From: Martelella radicis
GTDB taxonomy: Bacteria; Pseudomonadota; Alphaproteobacteria; Rhizobiales; Rhizobiaceae
Reading direction: 5' to 3'
Length of the DNA stretch: 64,000 nucleotides
NCBI RefSeq assembly: GCF_014196625.1
Contig: NZ_JACIDZ010000002.1
Span: 310,001-374,000, forward strand
Every line of letters starts with the position of its first letter. Positions within the stretch are counted from its first letter, which is position 1. Of this stretch, positions 45,169 through 54,602 are shown in pieces. A model generated the notes under the pieces. The model ran no database searches, had not been told where the DNA came from, and worked only from the letters and a program-made list of their open reading frames with translations. Position numbers and translations under genes: made by a program.

Positions 45169-46176
45169 ATGCTCAGATTTCTCTTCAGCAAGCTGCTGCT
45201 GATCGTCCCGACCTTTATCGGGATCACCATTGTTGCCTTCGGTTTTGTGCGTGTCCTGCCCGGCGATCCCGTCCTGCTTCTGGCCGGCGAACGCGGCATG
45301 GACCCCGACCGTTACCAGGCGCTTCTCCATCAGTTCGGCTATGATCGCCCGATCGTCGTCCAGTATCTGGACTATGTCTGGGGCCTGCTGCACGGCGATT
45401 TCGGCATCTCGATCTCCACCAAGCAACCGGTGTTCCAGGAATTCCTGAACCTGTTTCCGGCGACCGCGGAACTCGCCATCTGCGCCATGCTGCTGGCAAT
45501 CATCATCGGCATTCCCGCCGGCATCCTCTCTGCCGTCAAGCGCGGTTCGGTGTTCGATCAGGCGACCATGGGCATTGCGCTCACCGGCTATTCCATGCCG
45601 ATCTTCTGGTGGGGCCTGCTGCTGATCATCCTGTTCTCCGGCATTCTGGGCTGGACGCCGGTCTCGGGCCGGATCTCGCTGCTCTACTATTTCCCCTCGG
45701 TCACCGGCTTCATGACGATCGACTCGCTGCTGTCGGGTGAAAAGGGCGCCTTCACCTCGGCGGTCTCGCACCTGATCCTGCCGTCCATCGTGCTGGCCAC
45801 CATTCCGCTCGCCGTGATCGCGCGACAGACGCGTTCGGCCATGCTGGAAGTGCTCGGCGAGGATTATGTGCGCACGGCCCGCGCCAAGGGGCTTTCGGCA
45901 AAGCGCGTCATCGGCGTTCACGCGCTCAGAAACGCGATGATCCCGGTCATCACCACGATCGGTCTGCAGATCGGCATGCTGATGGCCGGCGCGATCCTGA
46001 CGGAGACGATCTTCTCCTGGCCCGGCATCGGCAAGTGGATGATCGATTCCATTTCCAGACGCGACTATCCGGTCGTCCAGGGCGGGTTGGTTCTGATTGC
46101 CGCCCTCGTCATGTTCGTCAATCTGGTGGTCGACCTGCTTTACGGTCTGATCAACCCCCGTATCCGTCACCAGTAG
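45169..46176 (+). CDS. dppB: Dipeptide ABC transporter permease
   Basis: A 335-residue permease of the DppB type with six hydrophobic segments. The first TM segment, LLLIVPTFIGITIVAFGFVRVLPGD, is followed by a periplasmic loop, and the EAA cytoplasmic loop is VLGEDYVRTARAKGLSAKRVIGVHALRNAMIPV. The C-terminal FVNLVVDLLYGLINPRIRHQ is typical. It lies 66 bp after dppA and 10 bp before dppC. Confidence 0.95.
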   Translation: MLRFLFSKLLLIVPTFIGITIVAFGFVRVLPGDPVLLLAGERGMDPDRYQALLHQFGYDRPIVVQYLDYVWGLLHGDFGISISTKQPVFQEFLNLFPATAELAICAMLLAIIIGIPAGILSAVKRGSVFDQATMGIALTGYSMPIFWWGLLLIILFSGILGWTPVSGRISLLYYFPSVTGFMTIDSLLSGEKGAFTSAVSHLILPSIVLATIPLAVIARQTRSAMLEVLGEDYVRTARAKGLSAKRVIGVHALRNAMIPVITTIGLQIGMLMAGAILTETIFSWPGIGKWMIDSISRRDYPVVQGGLVLIAALVMFVNLVVDLLYGLINPRIRHQ

Positions 46177-46186
46177 GAGCTCAGCC

Positions 46187-47095
46187 ATGTCAGACAGCAC
46201 GCTGGGCCAGCCGGTCCAAAAACGAAATGTCCGCCTGCAGATGCTTTCCGAATTCTGGCACTATTTCAGCCAGAACAAGGGCGCTGTCGTCGGCCTTGTC
46301 ATCATCATCCTTCTGGTGCTGGTGGCGATCTTCGCCCCGCTGCTCGCGCCGCATAACCCGATCGAGCAGTATCGCGACATGTTCCTGACGCCGCCCTTCT
46401 GGCAGGAGGGCGGCACGCTCACCTTCCCGCTTGGCACCGATGCGGTCGGCCGCGATATCCTCTCTCGCCTCATCTACGGTTCGCGCTATTCGCTGGCGAT
46501 CGGCATGATCGTCGTCTCGATCGCGCTTCTGCTCGGCATCACGCTCGGCCTTGTCGCCGGTTTCTTTAGGGGCTGGGTCGACGTCGCGATCATGCGCGTC
46601 ATGGACGTCATCCTTGCCTTCCCGCCGCTGCTTCTGGCGCTGGTGCTGGTGGCCGTTCTTGGTCCCGGCCTGTTCAACGCCATGATCGCGATCGCGCTCG
46701 TGCTGCAGCCGCATTTTGCCCGCCTTACCCGTGCAGCGGTGATGGCGGAAGCGAAACGCGAATATGTGGTTTCCGCCCGCGTTGCCGGCGCCCGCAATCT
46801 CCGGCTGATGTTCAAGACCATCCTGCCGAACTGCCTGGCGCCGCTGATCGTGCAGGCGACGCTCTCCTTCTCCAACGCCATTCTTGAAGCCGCAGCCCTT
46901 GGCTTTCTCGGCATGGGCGCCCAGCCGCCAACACCGGAATGGGGCACGATGCTGGCCGAAGCGCGCGAATTCATCCTGCGCGCCTGGTGGGTCGTCACCT
47001 TCCCCGGCCTTGCCATCCTGATCACCGTGCTGGCGATCAACCTCGTCGGCGACGGGTTGCGCGATGCGCTCGATCCCAAGCTGAAGCGGAGCTAG
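46187..47095 (+). CDS. dppC: Dipeptide ABC transporter permease
   Basis: A 302-residue permease. The cytosolic N-terminus is followed by TM1 (GAVVGLVIIILLVLVAIFAPLLAPH), the DppC signature FPLGTDAVGRDILSRLIYGSRYSL and the EAA loop KREYVVSARVAGARNLRLMFKTILPN. It pairs with DppB to form the membrane channel. The next gene, dppD, starts 4 bp after its stop. Confidence 0.95.
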   Translation: MSDSTLGQPVQKRNVRLQMLSEFWHYFSQNKGAVVGLVIIILLVLVAIFAPLLAPHNPIEQYRDMFLTPPFWQEGGTLTFPLGTDAVGRDILSRLIYGSRYSLAIGMIVVSIALLLGITLGLVAGFFRGWVDVAIMRVMDVILAFPPLLLALVLVAVLGPGLFNAMIAIALVLQPHFARLTRAAVMAEAKREYVVSARVAGARNLRLMFKTILPNCLAPLIVQATLSFSNAILEAAALGFLGMGAQPPTPEWGTMLAEAREFILRAWWVVTFPGLAILITVLAINLVGDGLRDALDPKLKRS

Positions 47096-47099
47096 AGAC

Positions 47100-47945
47100 A
47101 TGGAACCGCTACTCGACGTCCAGAACCTTTCCGTCAGCTTCCCGACCGCAAACGGCGAGACCACGGTGCTGCACAATGCCTCCTACCGCATCGATCGCGG
47201 CGAGGTGCTCGCCATTGTCGGCGAGAGCGGCTCCGGCAAGTCGGTGGCCATGCTTGCCGTCATGGGGCTTTTGCCGATCACGGCGCGGGTGACGGCCGAT
47301 CGCATTGCCTTTGAAGGCCGCGACATCGTCAACATGCCGGCCAAGGAACGGCGCAAGATCATCGGGCGGGACATCTCGATGATCTTCCAGGAGCCGATCG
47401 CCAGCCTCAATCCGTGCTTCACCGCCGGTTTCCAGATCGAGGAAGTGCTGAAACAGCACACCGATCTCGACAAGAGGGCCCGCCACAGGCGCGCCGTGGA
47501 ACTGCTGGAGGCCGTCGGCCTGCCGAACCCGGAAGACCGGCTGAAAGCCTATCCGCACCAGATGTCCGGCGGCCAGTGCCAGCGCATCATGATCGCGATT
47601 GCCATGGCCTGCTCGCCGAAACTGCTGATCGCCGACGAGCCGACCACGGCGCTCGATGTCACCATCCAGAAGCAGATCCTCGAGCTGCTTGCCCGCCTGC
47701 AGGCGGAAACCGGTATGGCGATGATCATGATCACCCACGACATGGGCGTCGTCGCCGAGACCGCAGACCGGGTGGTGGTACAGTACAAGGGCCGCAAGAT
47801 GGAAGAGGCCGACGTGCTGTCGCTGTTTGAAAACCCGAAGCATGCCTATACCCGGGCGCTGCTGTCCGCCCTGCCGGAAAACGCCACCGGCGACCGGTTG
47901 CCGACCATCGACTATTCGGCCGACTTTACGGGAGAAACGCTGTGA
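47100..47945 (+). CDS. dppD: Dipeptide ABC transporter ATPase
   Basis: A 281-residue ATPase with Walker A GESGSGKS, signature MSGGQ ([17 protein letters not shown]), Walker [15 protein letters not shown] and the switch His in MIMITHDMG. The oligopeptide ATPase C-terminal extension ([24 protein letters not shown]) is present. It ends with TGA overlapping the GTG of dppF by 4 bp. Confidence 0.95.
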   Translation: MEPLLDVQNLSVSFPTANGETTVLHNASYRIDRGEVLAIVGESGSGKSVAMLAVMGLLPITARVTADRIAFEGRDIVNMPAKERRKIIGRDISMIFQEPIASLNPCFTAGFQIEEVLKQHTDLDKRARHRRAVELLEAVGLPNPEDRLKAYPHQMSGGQCQRIMIAIAMACSPKLLIADEPTTALDVTIQKQILELLARLQAETGMAMIMITHDMGVVAETADRVVVQYKGRKMEEADVLSLFENPKHAYTRALLSALPENATGDRLPTIDYSADFTGETL

Positions 47946-48787
47946 GCGAGATCGTCGCAGAGGGAAAGAACATCGTCCGCGACTACATCGTGCCGGGCGG
48001 CATGTTCCACAAGGCGCGCACGGTTCGGGCGCTGAAGGGCGTCGATTTCTCCGTCGAGCGCGGCAAGACGCTGGCGCTTGTCGGTGAATCAGGCTGCGGC
48101 AAGTCCACCCTTGCCCGCATCATCACCATGATCGACGCGCAGACGGATGGCGATCTCACCATCGAGGGCCAGAAGGTCGACATTTCCGGCACCCGCCCGA
48201 CGCCCGAGCAGCGCCGCAAGGTGCAGATCGTGTTCCAAAACCCCTATGGCTCGCTCAATCCGCGCCAGAAGGTGGGCGACGTGCTGATGGAGCCGCTTCT
48301 GCTCAACACCGATTATTCGGCAACGGACCGGCGCGACAGGGCGCAGGACCTCTTGAAGAAGGTTGGCCTCGGCCCCGAGCATTTCGACCGCTATCCGCAC
48401 ATGTTTTCCGGCGGTCAGCGCCAGCGCATCGCCATTGCCCGCGCGCTGATCCTGAACCCGTCCCTGCTGGTGCTGGACGAACCGGTTTCCGCGCTCGACC
48501 TGTCGGTGCAGGCCCAGATCCTGAACTTGCTTGCTGACCTGCAGGACGAGTTCAACCTCACCTATATCTTCGTCAGCCACGACCTTTCCGTGGTGCGCTA
48601 TATCTGCGACGAGATCATGGTGATGTATTTCGGCGAAGTCGTGGAACGCGGCTCGCGCGATCAGGTGTTCACCGATCCCCAGCATGCCTATACCCAGACG
48701 CTGTTCAAGGCGACGCCGCGCGCCGATGTCGAAAGCATCCGCGCGCGCCTTGCCGCCAAACAGGCGAAAATGGCTGCCGGCAACTGA
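47942..48787 (+). CDS. dppF: Dipeptide ABC transporter ATPase
   Basis: A 281-residue ATPase starting at GTG. Walker A is GESGCGKS, signature FSGGQRQR, Walker B LLVLDEPVSALDLS. The oligopeptide-type segment VQIVFQNPYGSLNPRQKVGDVL is present. It is last in the operon and ends with GCCGGCAA-loop-TTGCCGGC (48776-48797) over its stop, which may mark the transcript end. It converges with the GMC oxidoreductase gene 15 bp away. Confidence 0.95.
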   Translation: MSEIVAEGKNIVRDYIVPGGMFHKARTVRALKGVDFSVERGKTLALVGESGCGKSTLARIITMIDAQTDGDLTIEGQKVDISGTRPTPEQRRKVQIVFQNPYGSLNPRQKVGDVLMEPLLLNTDYSATDRRDRAQDLLKKVGLGPEHFDRYPHMFSGGQRQRIAIARALILNPSLLVLDEPVSALDLSVQAQILNLLADLQDEFNLTYIFVSHDLSVVRYICDEIMVMYFGEVVERGSRDQVFTDPQHAYTQTLFKATPRADVESIRARLAAKQAKMAAGN

Positions 48788-48802
48788 ACTTGCCGGCCGG
48801 CT

Positions 48803-50485
48803 TCAACGGTCTGACGTCTCCCAGCGCGGATTGAGCCAGGGACCGGCATTTTTTTCAGGCGCGAGCGGCTGGCGGCCCAGGATATGGTCGCTCGCCTTTT
48901 CGCCGACCATGATCGACGGCGCGTTGAGATTGCCGTTGGTGATGCGCGGGAAGACCGAACTGTCGGCGACGCGCAAGCCGTCGACGCCGATCACCCGGCA
49001 TTCGGGATCGACCACCGCCATCTTGTCATCGGCGCGGCCCATCTTCGCCGTGCCGCAGGGGTGGTAGGCGCTTTCGGCGTGTTCGCGGATGAAGCCGTCG
49101 ATCTCGTCATCGCTTTGAACATCGCTGCCCGGCTGGATTTCCTTGCCGCGATAGGGATCGAAAGCGGCTTGCGCGAAGATTTCGCGGGTGAGGCGCACGC
49201 AGCGGCGGAAATCGGCCCAATCCTGTTCGTGGCTCATGTAGTTGAACACGATCTTCGGCGCCTCTTTCGGATCGTCGCTCTTCAGCGTGATCGCCCCGCG
49301 CGAGGGCGAGCGCATCGGCCCGACATGGGCCTGAAAGCCGTGGCCTTCGGCAGGTGCGGTGCCATCATAGCGCACCGCCATCGGCAGGAAATGATACTGG
49401 ATATCGGGATAGTCGACGCCGGGACGCGAGCGGACGAAGGCGGCGCTTTCGAACTGGTTGGAGGCGCCGATGCCGTTCTTGAAGAACAGCCATTGCGCGC
49501 CGGCAAGCCCTTTGCCGAAGATGTTCCAGTGCTTGTAGAGCGTGATCGGCTGGGTGCTGGCCTGCTGGATATAGACCTCCAGATGGTCCTGCAGGTTCTT
49601 GCCGACGCCGGGTCGGTCGGCGACGAGCGGAATGCCGTGCTCGGCAAGCTCGCCTGCCGGGCCGATGCCGGAAAGAAGCAGCATTTTCGGCGTGTTGATC
49701 GAGGACGCCGCCAGAATGACCTCGCGGCGCGCGCGGATTGTCTCGATCCGGCCGCCGCGCTCCACCTCGACGCCGACGGCGCGGCCATCCTCGATGATCA
49801 CCTTGCGGGCGAAGCAGCGGATGAGGTCGAGGTTCTGTCGCTTGAGCGCCGGCTTCAGATAGGCATTGGCCGCCGACCAACGCCTGCCCTTCCACACCGT
49901 CTGCTCCATCGGCCCGAAGCCTTCCTGTTTCTCGCCGTTGTAATCCCCGGTCGCCTCGAAGCCCGCCTGTCTGCCCGCCTCGACAAAGGCATGAAACAGC
50001 GGGTTCTTGCGCGGGCCGCGCGTCACATGCAGCGGACCGTCCTTGCCCCGCCAGGACGGATCGCCGCCATGGCCGCCCTCATGCCAGTGCTCCATGCGCT
50101 TGAAATAGGGCAGCACATCCGCGTAAGCCCAACCACTCGCCCCCGATTCCGCCCAGTGGTCATAGTCGCGCGCGTGGCCGCGCACATAGACCATGCCGTT
50201 GATCGAGGACGAGCCGCCGATCACCTTGCCGCGCGGGGTCACCAGACGGCGATTGCCGAGATGCGGCTCCGGCTCGGAGACAAAACCCCAGTCATAGCGC
50301 TTCATGTTCATCGGGTAGGAGAGCGCCGCCGGCATCTGGATGAAGGGACCGATATCGGTCCCGCCGAACTCCAGCACCAGAACGGAGTGCTTGCCGTCTT
50401 CCGACAGCCGTGCGGCCATGGCCGAACCTGCCGAACCGGAACCAACGATGACAAAATCTGCTTCAGTCAATTTCGAACCTTTCAT
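48803..50485 (-). CDS. betA: Choline dehydrogenase (GMC oxidoreductase)
   Basis: A flavoenzyme of about 560 residues that oxidises choline to betaine aldehyde. The FAD-binding [18 protein letters not shown] starts near residue 12; GMC signatures [21 protein letters not shown] and [17 protein letters not shown] are present. The active-site pair is in [11 protein letters not shown] and [19 protein letters not shown]. Two starts are possible: ATG 50485 (preferred) and GTG 50509, neither with a strong ribosome site. It follows betB with a 313-bp gap holding palindromic repeats, which is unusual for this operon. Confidence 0.94.
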   Translation of the reverse strand: MKGSKLTEADFVIVGSGSAGSAMAARLSEDGKHSVLVLEFGGTDIGPFIQMPAALSYPMNMKRYDWGFVSEPEPHLGNRRLVTPRGKVIGGSSSINGMVYVRGHARDYDHWAESGASGWAYADVLPYFKRMEHWHEGGHGGDPSWRGKDGPLHVTRGPRKNPLFHAFVEAGRQAGFEATGDYNGEKQEGFGPMEQTVWKGRRWSAANAYLKPALKRQNLDLIRCFARKVIIEDGRAVGVEVERGGRIETIRARREVILAASSINTPKMLLLSGIGPAGELAEHGIPLVADRPGVGKNLQDHLEVYIQQASTQPITLYKHWNIFGKGLAGAQWLFFKNGIGASNQFESAAFVRSRPGVDYPDIQYHFLPMAVRYDGTAPAEGHGFQAHVGPMRSPSRGAITLKSDDPKEAPKIVFNYMSHEQDWADFRRCVRLTREIFAQAAFDPYRGKEIQPGSDVQSDDEIDGFIREHAESAYHPCGTAKMGRADDKMAVVDPECRVIGVDGLRVADSSVFPRITNGNLNAPSIMVGEKASDHILGRQPLAPEKNAGPWLNPRWETSDR

Positions 50486-50567
50486 TGCCACGGTGGGCAA
50501 ATGTTTCACGAGGCGTTGCTTGTCGCGTTTGACCGCCCCGCGCTACCCGACACCCTTTCCCCCCTCT

Positions 50568-50593
50568 CTGCGTCATCCTCGGGCTTGACCCGA
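50568..50593. repeat. Palindromic REP-like repeat, left copy
   Basis: A 26-bp unit with self-complementary core CCTCGGG-CTTGA-CCCGAGG. It is an exact inverted copy of 50694-50719. Cores of this form are common between genes in alphaproteobacteria; an exact copy number needs a genome search. Confidence 0.75.
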
Positions 50594-50693
50594 GGATCTA
50601 ATCACCTTTCCACACGACACGCGTACCGGCTGTCCCGCCAGGGTATTTCACTGCAAGACCCGCCTACTCCGCTCGCGACCGACGTGGTTGGAA

Positions 50694-50719
50694 CCTCGGG
50701 TCAAGCCCGAGGATGACGC
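50694..50719. repeat. Palindromic REP-like repeat, right copy (inverted)
   Basis: Exact reverse complement of the unit at 50568-50593, with core CCTCGGG-TCAAG-CCCGAGG. The two copies together can form a long hairpin in the betB-betA spacer. Confidence 0.75.
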
Positions 50720-50798
50720 CGAAGGAGAAGGAAGGCCTATCGTGAAAAAGCAGCCTCTCCCCCTCAAGGGGGGAGATCAGTATCGTGCAGATGCCCCC

Positions 50799-52256
50799 TC
50801 AATACGGACTGTCGACCTTGCCGAGCGCCACCTGCACCGTCTTCAGCTGCGAATAGAATTCCATCGCCGCGCGCCCGTTTTCGCGGCCGAAACCCGATTG
50901 CTTGACGCCGCCGAAGGGAATTTCGACCGGCGTCAGATTATAAGTGTTGATCCAGCAGATGCCGGCCTCAAGCGCGTCCGCCACGCGGTGGCCACGGGCG
51001 AGATCGCGGGTGAAGACGCCGGCGGCGAGGCCGAAGGGCGTGTCATTGGCGCGGGCGATCACTTCCTCCTCGGTGTCAAACGCCAGCACGCTCATCACCG
51101 GCCCGAAAATCTCCTCGCGCGCGATCGTCATGTCGTCGGTGACGTCGGCAAAGACGGTGGGCTCGATATAGGCGCCCTTGGCAAAGGCCTCGCCCTCGGG
51201 AACGCCGCCGCCGGTCACAAGCCGTGCGCCCTCGCTCTTTCCCGCCTCGACATAGAACAGCACCTTGCGCCGCTGCTCTTCAGAGATCAGCGGGCCGAGA
51301 TGGGTTTCCGGATCCAGCGGATCGCCGAGGCGGATCGTCTTCGTTCGTTCTGCAAGGCGGGTCAGAAAGGCCTCCAGAATGGATTTCTGCACGAAGACGC
51401 GGGTGCCGTTGGAGCAGATTTGGCCGGTCGAATAGAAATTGCCGAGCATGGCGCCGCCGATGGCGTCTTCCAGATCAGCATCCTCGAACACGACCATCGG
51501 CGATTTGCCGCCAAGCTCCATCGTCGCGTGACGCATGCCGGAGGCCGCGGCCGCATAGACCTTGCCGCCGGTCGGAACCGAACCGGTGAGCGATACCTTT
51601 GCGGTCTTTGCGTGGGTGGAAAGGGCCGCTCCCACATCGCCGAAGCCCTGCACGACATTGAAAAGCCCCTTCGGCGCACCGGCCTCCATCAGGATTTCGG
51701 CAAGCTTCAGGGCTGAAAGCGGCGTCATTTCCGAGGGCTTGAACACCATGGCATTGCCGCAGGCAAGCGCGGGCGCGGCCTTCCACGAGGCGATCTGGAT
51801 GGGATAATTCCATGCGCCGATGCCGACGCAGACGCCAAGCGGCTCGCGCTTTGTATAGGCAAAGCCTTCCGCAAGCGGCACGCTTTCACCGGAAAGGCCG
51901 GCGGCCTGGGCGGAAAACCATTCGAGCGCATCCGCGCCGGAGGCCGGATCGGCGACCAGCGTTTCCTGAATGGCCTTGCCGGTGTCGAGCGTCTCGAGCT
52001 TCGCCAGTGCGTCATTGCGCTCGCGCATCAGGTCGGACGCCCTTCGCAGCACGCGGGCGCGTTCGACCGGCAGCCATGAAGCCCATTCGCGCTGGGCGCG
52101 TTCGGCCGCCGCCATGGCGCGCTCGATGATCGCCGGCGTTGCCGCATGCAGCGTCGCGATCACCTCGCCGGTTGCCGGGTTGATGCTGTCAAAGGCCCGG
52201 CCGTCGGTATCCTCGGCATAGTCGCCGTCGATGAAATGGCTGGCTTGTACATGCAT
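50799..52256 (-). CDS. betB: Betaine aldehyde dehydrogenase
   Basis: A 485-residue aldehyde dehydrogenase making glycine betaine, an osmoprotectant. The base Glu247 (MELGGKSP) and nucleophile Cys281 ([13 protein letters not shown]) are intact, and the N-terminal [28 protein letters not shown] is typical. The NAD loop is [31 protein letters not shown]. It lies between betC and betA, 48 bp after betC. Confidence 0.95.
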   Translation of the reverse strand: MHVQASHFIDGDYAEDTDGRAFDSINPATGEVIATLHAATPAIIERAMAAAERAQREWASWLPVERARVLRRASDLMRERNDALAKLETLDTGKAIQETLVADPASGADALEWFSAQAAGLSGESVPLAEGFAYTKREPLGVCVGIGAWNYPIQIASWKAAPALACGNAMVFKPSEMTPLSALKLAEILMEAGAPKGLFNVVQGFGDVGAALSTHAKTAKVSLTGSVPTGGKVYAAAASGMRHATMELGGKSPMVVFEDADLEDAIGGAMLGNFYSTGQICSNGTRVFVQKSILEAFLTRLAERTKTIRLGDPLDPETHLGPLISEEQRRKVLFYVEAGKSEGARLVTGGGVPEGEAFAKGAYIEPTVFADVTDDMTIAREEIFGPVMSVLAFDTEEEVIARANDTPFGLAAGVFTRDLARGHRVADALEAGICWINTYNLTPVEIPFGGVKQSGFGRENGRAAMEFYSQLKTVQVALGKVDSPY

Positions 52257-52304
52257 TGTTGGTCTCCGCTTTTCGCGTTCGCTGGTTTTGAGGACGACGA
52301 CGTC

Positions 52305-53822
52305 CTATTCGCCGCGCGGCCAGCGTTGGCTGGCCTCCAGAATGTTGAGGTCCATGTGGTTGCGCATGAAACGCTCGGAGGCGTCCTTCATCGGCTGATG
52401 GTCCCAGGGGTGATAATCGCCCTGCCGCAGCGCCTCATAGACGATGTGTCGGCGCGCCTGGCTCTCGCGGATCTCGGCGTCATAGGCCGCCATGTCCCAG
52501 TATTCGCGCACCTTCGCCGCGAAGGCGGCCGCCGTTTCGGCATGGGCGGGATCATCGGCCAGGTTGGTCAGTTCGTGCGGATCGGCCTCAAGATCGAAGA
52601 GTTGCGGCGCGTCGAGCTCGCAATGATTATACTTGAACCGGCCCTCACGGATCGAAACCAGCGGCGCTTCCGAGGCTTCGGCCGCATATTCCATGCGCAC
52701 CGGCATTTTTCGTTTCTGCCCGGCTGCAACAGGAACAAGGCTTTCTCCGTCGGTCCACGGCGCAACGCTTGCCATGTCGACCCCCGCGAGATCGGCGAGT
52801 GTTGCGGCGATATCGACGGTCGAGGCCGGCGTCCTGACAAGGCCCGGTTCCATGCCCGGCGCGGCAATCATCAGCGGCACGCGCGACGAGCCCTCGTAAA
52901 AGCTCATCTTGAACCACAGGCCGCGCTCGCCCAGCATGTCGCCATGGTCGGAGAGGAAGACGATGACGGTGTCTTCGGAAAGCCCGACGCCGTCCAGCGC
53001 CTCGAGGATCTCGCCGATCTTGTCGTCGATATAGGAGACATTGGCGAAATAGGCGCGCCGCGCCCTGCGGATGTCCTCATTGGTGATATCGAAACTGCGA
53101 AAATCATTGGCATCGAAGATCCGCTTCGAATGGCCGTCCTGCGCCTCGTAGTCGATCGGGCCGACGTCCGGCTCCAGATGGTCGCAATCCTCGTAGAGGT
53201 CCCAGTACTTCCTCCGCGCCACGTAAGGATCGTGCGGATGGGTGAAGGAGACGGTCAGCATGAAGGGCCGGTCATCCTTGCGGCGGCCGAGATCATAGAC
53301 CTTGCGCACCGCCTCATAGGCGACCTCGTCGTCATATTCGAGCTGGTTGGTGATCTCGCCAACCCCTGCGCCGGTGACCGAGCCCATATTGTGATACCAC
53401 CAGTCGATGCGCTCGCCCGGCTTGCCGTAATCCGGCGTCCAGCCGTAATCGGCCGGGTACACATCGGTGGTCAGCCGCTCCTCGAAACCGTGAAGCTGGT
53501 CGGGGCCGACAAAGTGCATCTTGCCGGCAAGCGACGTCTGGTAGCCGGCGCGGCGCAGATGATGGGCATAGGTGACGATATCGGGCGAGAACTCCGCCGC
53601 GTTGTCATAGACGCGGGTGCGGCGCGGCAACTGCCCGCTCATGAAGGAGGCGCGCGCCGGCGCGCAGAGAGGCGAGCCGGTATAGGCGTTCTGAAACCGC
53701 GTCGAGCGTTCCGCCAGTTTCCTCAGGTTCGGCGTGTGCAGGAAATCGGCCGGGCCATCGGGAAACAGGGTCCCGGCAAGCTGATCGACCATGAGAACGA
53801 GAATGTTCGGCCGCGCGGTCAT
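52305..53822 (-). CDS. betC: Choline-O-sulfatase
   Basis: A 505-residue alkaline-phosphatase-fold sulfatase. The formylglycine signature is CAPAR at residues 53-57 (SPLCAPARASFMSGQLPRR), so Cys53 is the residue converted to formylglycine; a modifying enzyme must be encoded elsewhere. Metal ligands sit in LVLMVDQLAG and SDHGDMLGERGLWFK. It releases choline and sulfate from choline-O-sulfate and feeds the choline oxidation enzymes next to it. Its start overlaps the betI stop by 4 bp. Confidence 0.95.
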   Translation of the reverse strand: MTARPNILVLMVDQLAGTLFPDGPADFLHTPNLRKLAERSTRFQNAYTGSPLCAPARASFMSGQLPRRTRVYDNAAEFSPDIVTYAHHLRRAGYQTSLAGKMHFVGPDQLHGFEERLTTDVYPADYGWTPDYGKPGERIDWWYHNMGSVTGAGVGEITNQLEYDDEVAYEAVRKVYDLGRRKDDRPFMLTVSFTHPHDPYVARRKYWDLYEDCDHLEPDVGPIDYEAQDGHSKRIFDANDFRSFDITNEDIRRARRAYFANVSYIDDKIGEILEALDGVGLSEDTVIVFLSDHGDMLGERGLWFKMSFYEGSSRVPLMIAAPGMEPGLVRTPASTVDIAATLADLAGVDMASVAPWTDGESLVPVAAGQKRKMPVRMEYAAEASEAPLVSIREGRFKYNHCELDAPQLFDLEADPHELTNLADDPAHAETAAAFAAKVREYWDMAAYDAEIRESQARRHIVYEALRQGDYHPWDHQPMKDASERFMRNHMDLNILEASQRWPRGE

Positions 53823-54409
53823 GAAGACATCTCCTTGGCAAGGGTGAGTTCGAGATATTCCCTGGTCATTTCAATGGCGCCCTGGCGGGTGCTGCCGAAG
53901 TCCTTCAGTGCCGCGCGCAGGTAGAAGCCGTCGATCATCGAGCCGAGACCGGTGGCAATCCGGTTTGCCGCATCACGGCTGACGCGCATTCTGAGCGCGA
54001 AGACCAGATTGGAGCGCAGCCGCGCCTCGTAGATCGACAGAAGCCGGCTGGCATCGCCCTTGCGCTGGGCCTGGACATAGAAGGCGAGCCAGGCGGCAAC
54101 GACGGCGGGATCGAACTGGTCGGGGCCAAAACTTGCCTCGATGATGGCGGCAAGCCGCTCCTCCGGCGTGCGCGCGCTTTTGTAGCGGGCCTTGACCGAG
54201 GCCCCGAACTCATCAAGGATGCGCCGCATGGCCGCGAACAATATCTTGTCCTTGGAGCCGAAATAATGATGCGCGAGCGCAGGCGAGACGCCCGCCCGCT
54301 TCGCGATCTTCGCGACCGTGACTTCCACCATGCCGACCTTGCCGACTTCCTCGATCGCGGCCCGGACAAGGGCATCGCGACGGATCGTTTCCATTCCGGT
54401 TTTCGGCAT
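53819..54409 (-). CDS. betI: TetR-family regulator BetI
   Basis: A 196-residue repressor with an N-terminal helix-turn-helix (VTVAKIAKRAGVSPALAHHYFGSKDKIL, residues about 28-55). The C-terminal ligand-binding part contains PEERLAAIIEASFGPDQFDPAVVAAWLAFYVQA, typical of BetI, which releases DNA on binding choline. It is first in betI-betC-betB-betA, and a matching operator lies at 54508-54527 between betI and the divergent choX. Confidence 0.94.
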   Translation of the reverse strand: MPKTGMETIRRDALVRAAIEEVGKVGMVEVTVAKIAKRAGVSPALAHHYFGSKDKILFAAMRRILDEFGASVKARYKSARTPEERLAAIIEASFGPDQFDPAVVAAWLAFYVQAQRKGDASRLLSIYEARLRSNLVFALRMRVSRDAANRIATGLGSMIDGFYLRAALKDFGSTRQGAIEMTREYLELTLAKEMSS

Positions 54410-54493
54410 CGGCTCAACCCGCTGAAAAAATGCTCAGAGACGTTTAGTGGCGAAGAAATATGCAACTTTGCCTGCTTCGCCGTTTACAGGAAT

Positions 54494-54505
54494 TAACATA
54501 TGTTA
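54494..54505. promoter_or_regulatory. 12-bp palindrome next to the BetI site
   Basis: TAACATATGTTA is a perfect palindrome 2 bp from the BetI-type operator and inside the likely core promoter area (TTTACA at 54483-54488, TATATT at 54504-54509). It may be a second regulator site. Confidence 0.35.
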
Positions 54506-54507
54506 TA

Positions 54508-54527
54508 TTGATTGACTGATCAATCAA
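54508..54527. promoter_or_regulatory. Candidate BetI operator between betI and choX
   Basis: TTGATTGACTGATCAATCAA has 8-bp perfect arms (TTGATTGA/TCAATCAA) around a 4-bp spacer. It is close in form to the known BetI operator of E. coli, which contains TTGATTGG and its partner. Its position covers the region where both divergent promoters are expected, so BetI could control betICBA and choXWV together. Confidence 0.7.
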
Positions 54528-54602
54528 AGAAGCCAACAGTTTTTCGCCGCGCCGGTCAAGGCGCAACGGCAATCTTGCAACGGACCCGAAAGGAACGCTG
54601 AC

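Larger units (their letters stand above)
50486..50798. other. betB-betA spacer, filled by a repeat pair
   Basis: A 313-bp non-coding stretch between two same-strand bet genes. It contains the 26-bp inverted-repeat pair annotated at 50568-50593 and 50694-50719, separated by 100 bp. I see no gene. The spacer could lower betA expression relative to betB or carry a separate promoter. Confidence 0.6.

Noticed and set aside
43234-46200. A 988-codon antisense open frame opposite the dppA and dppB genes
   Set aside because: It lies across two clear transporter genes, has low-complexity His/Arg/Asp-rich translation and no recognisable domain; it is a high-GC shadow.
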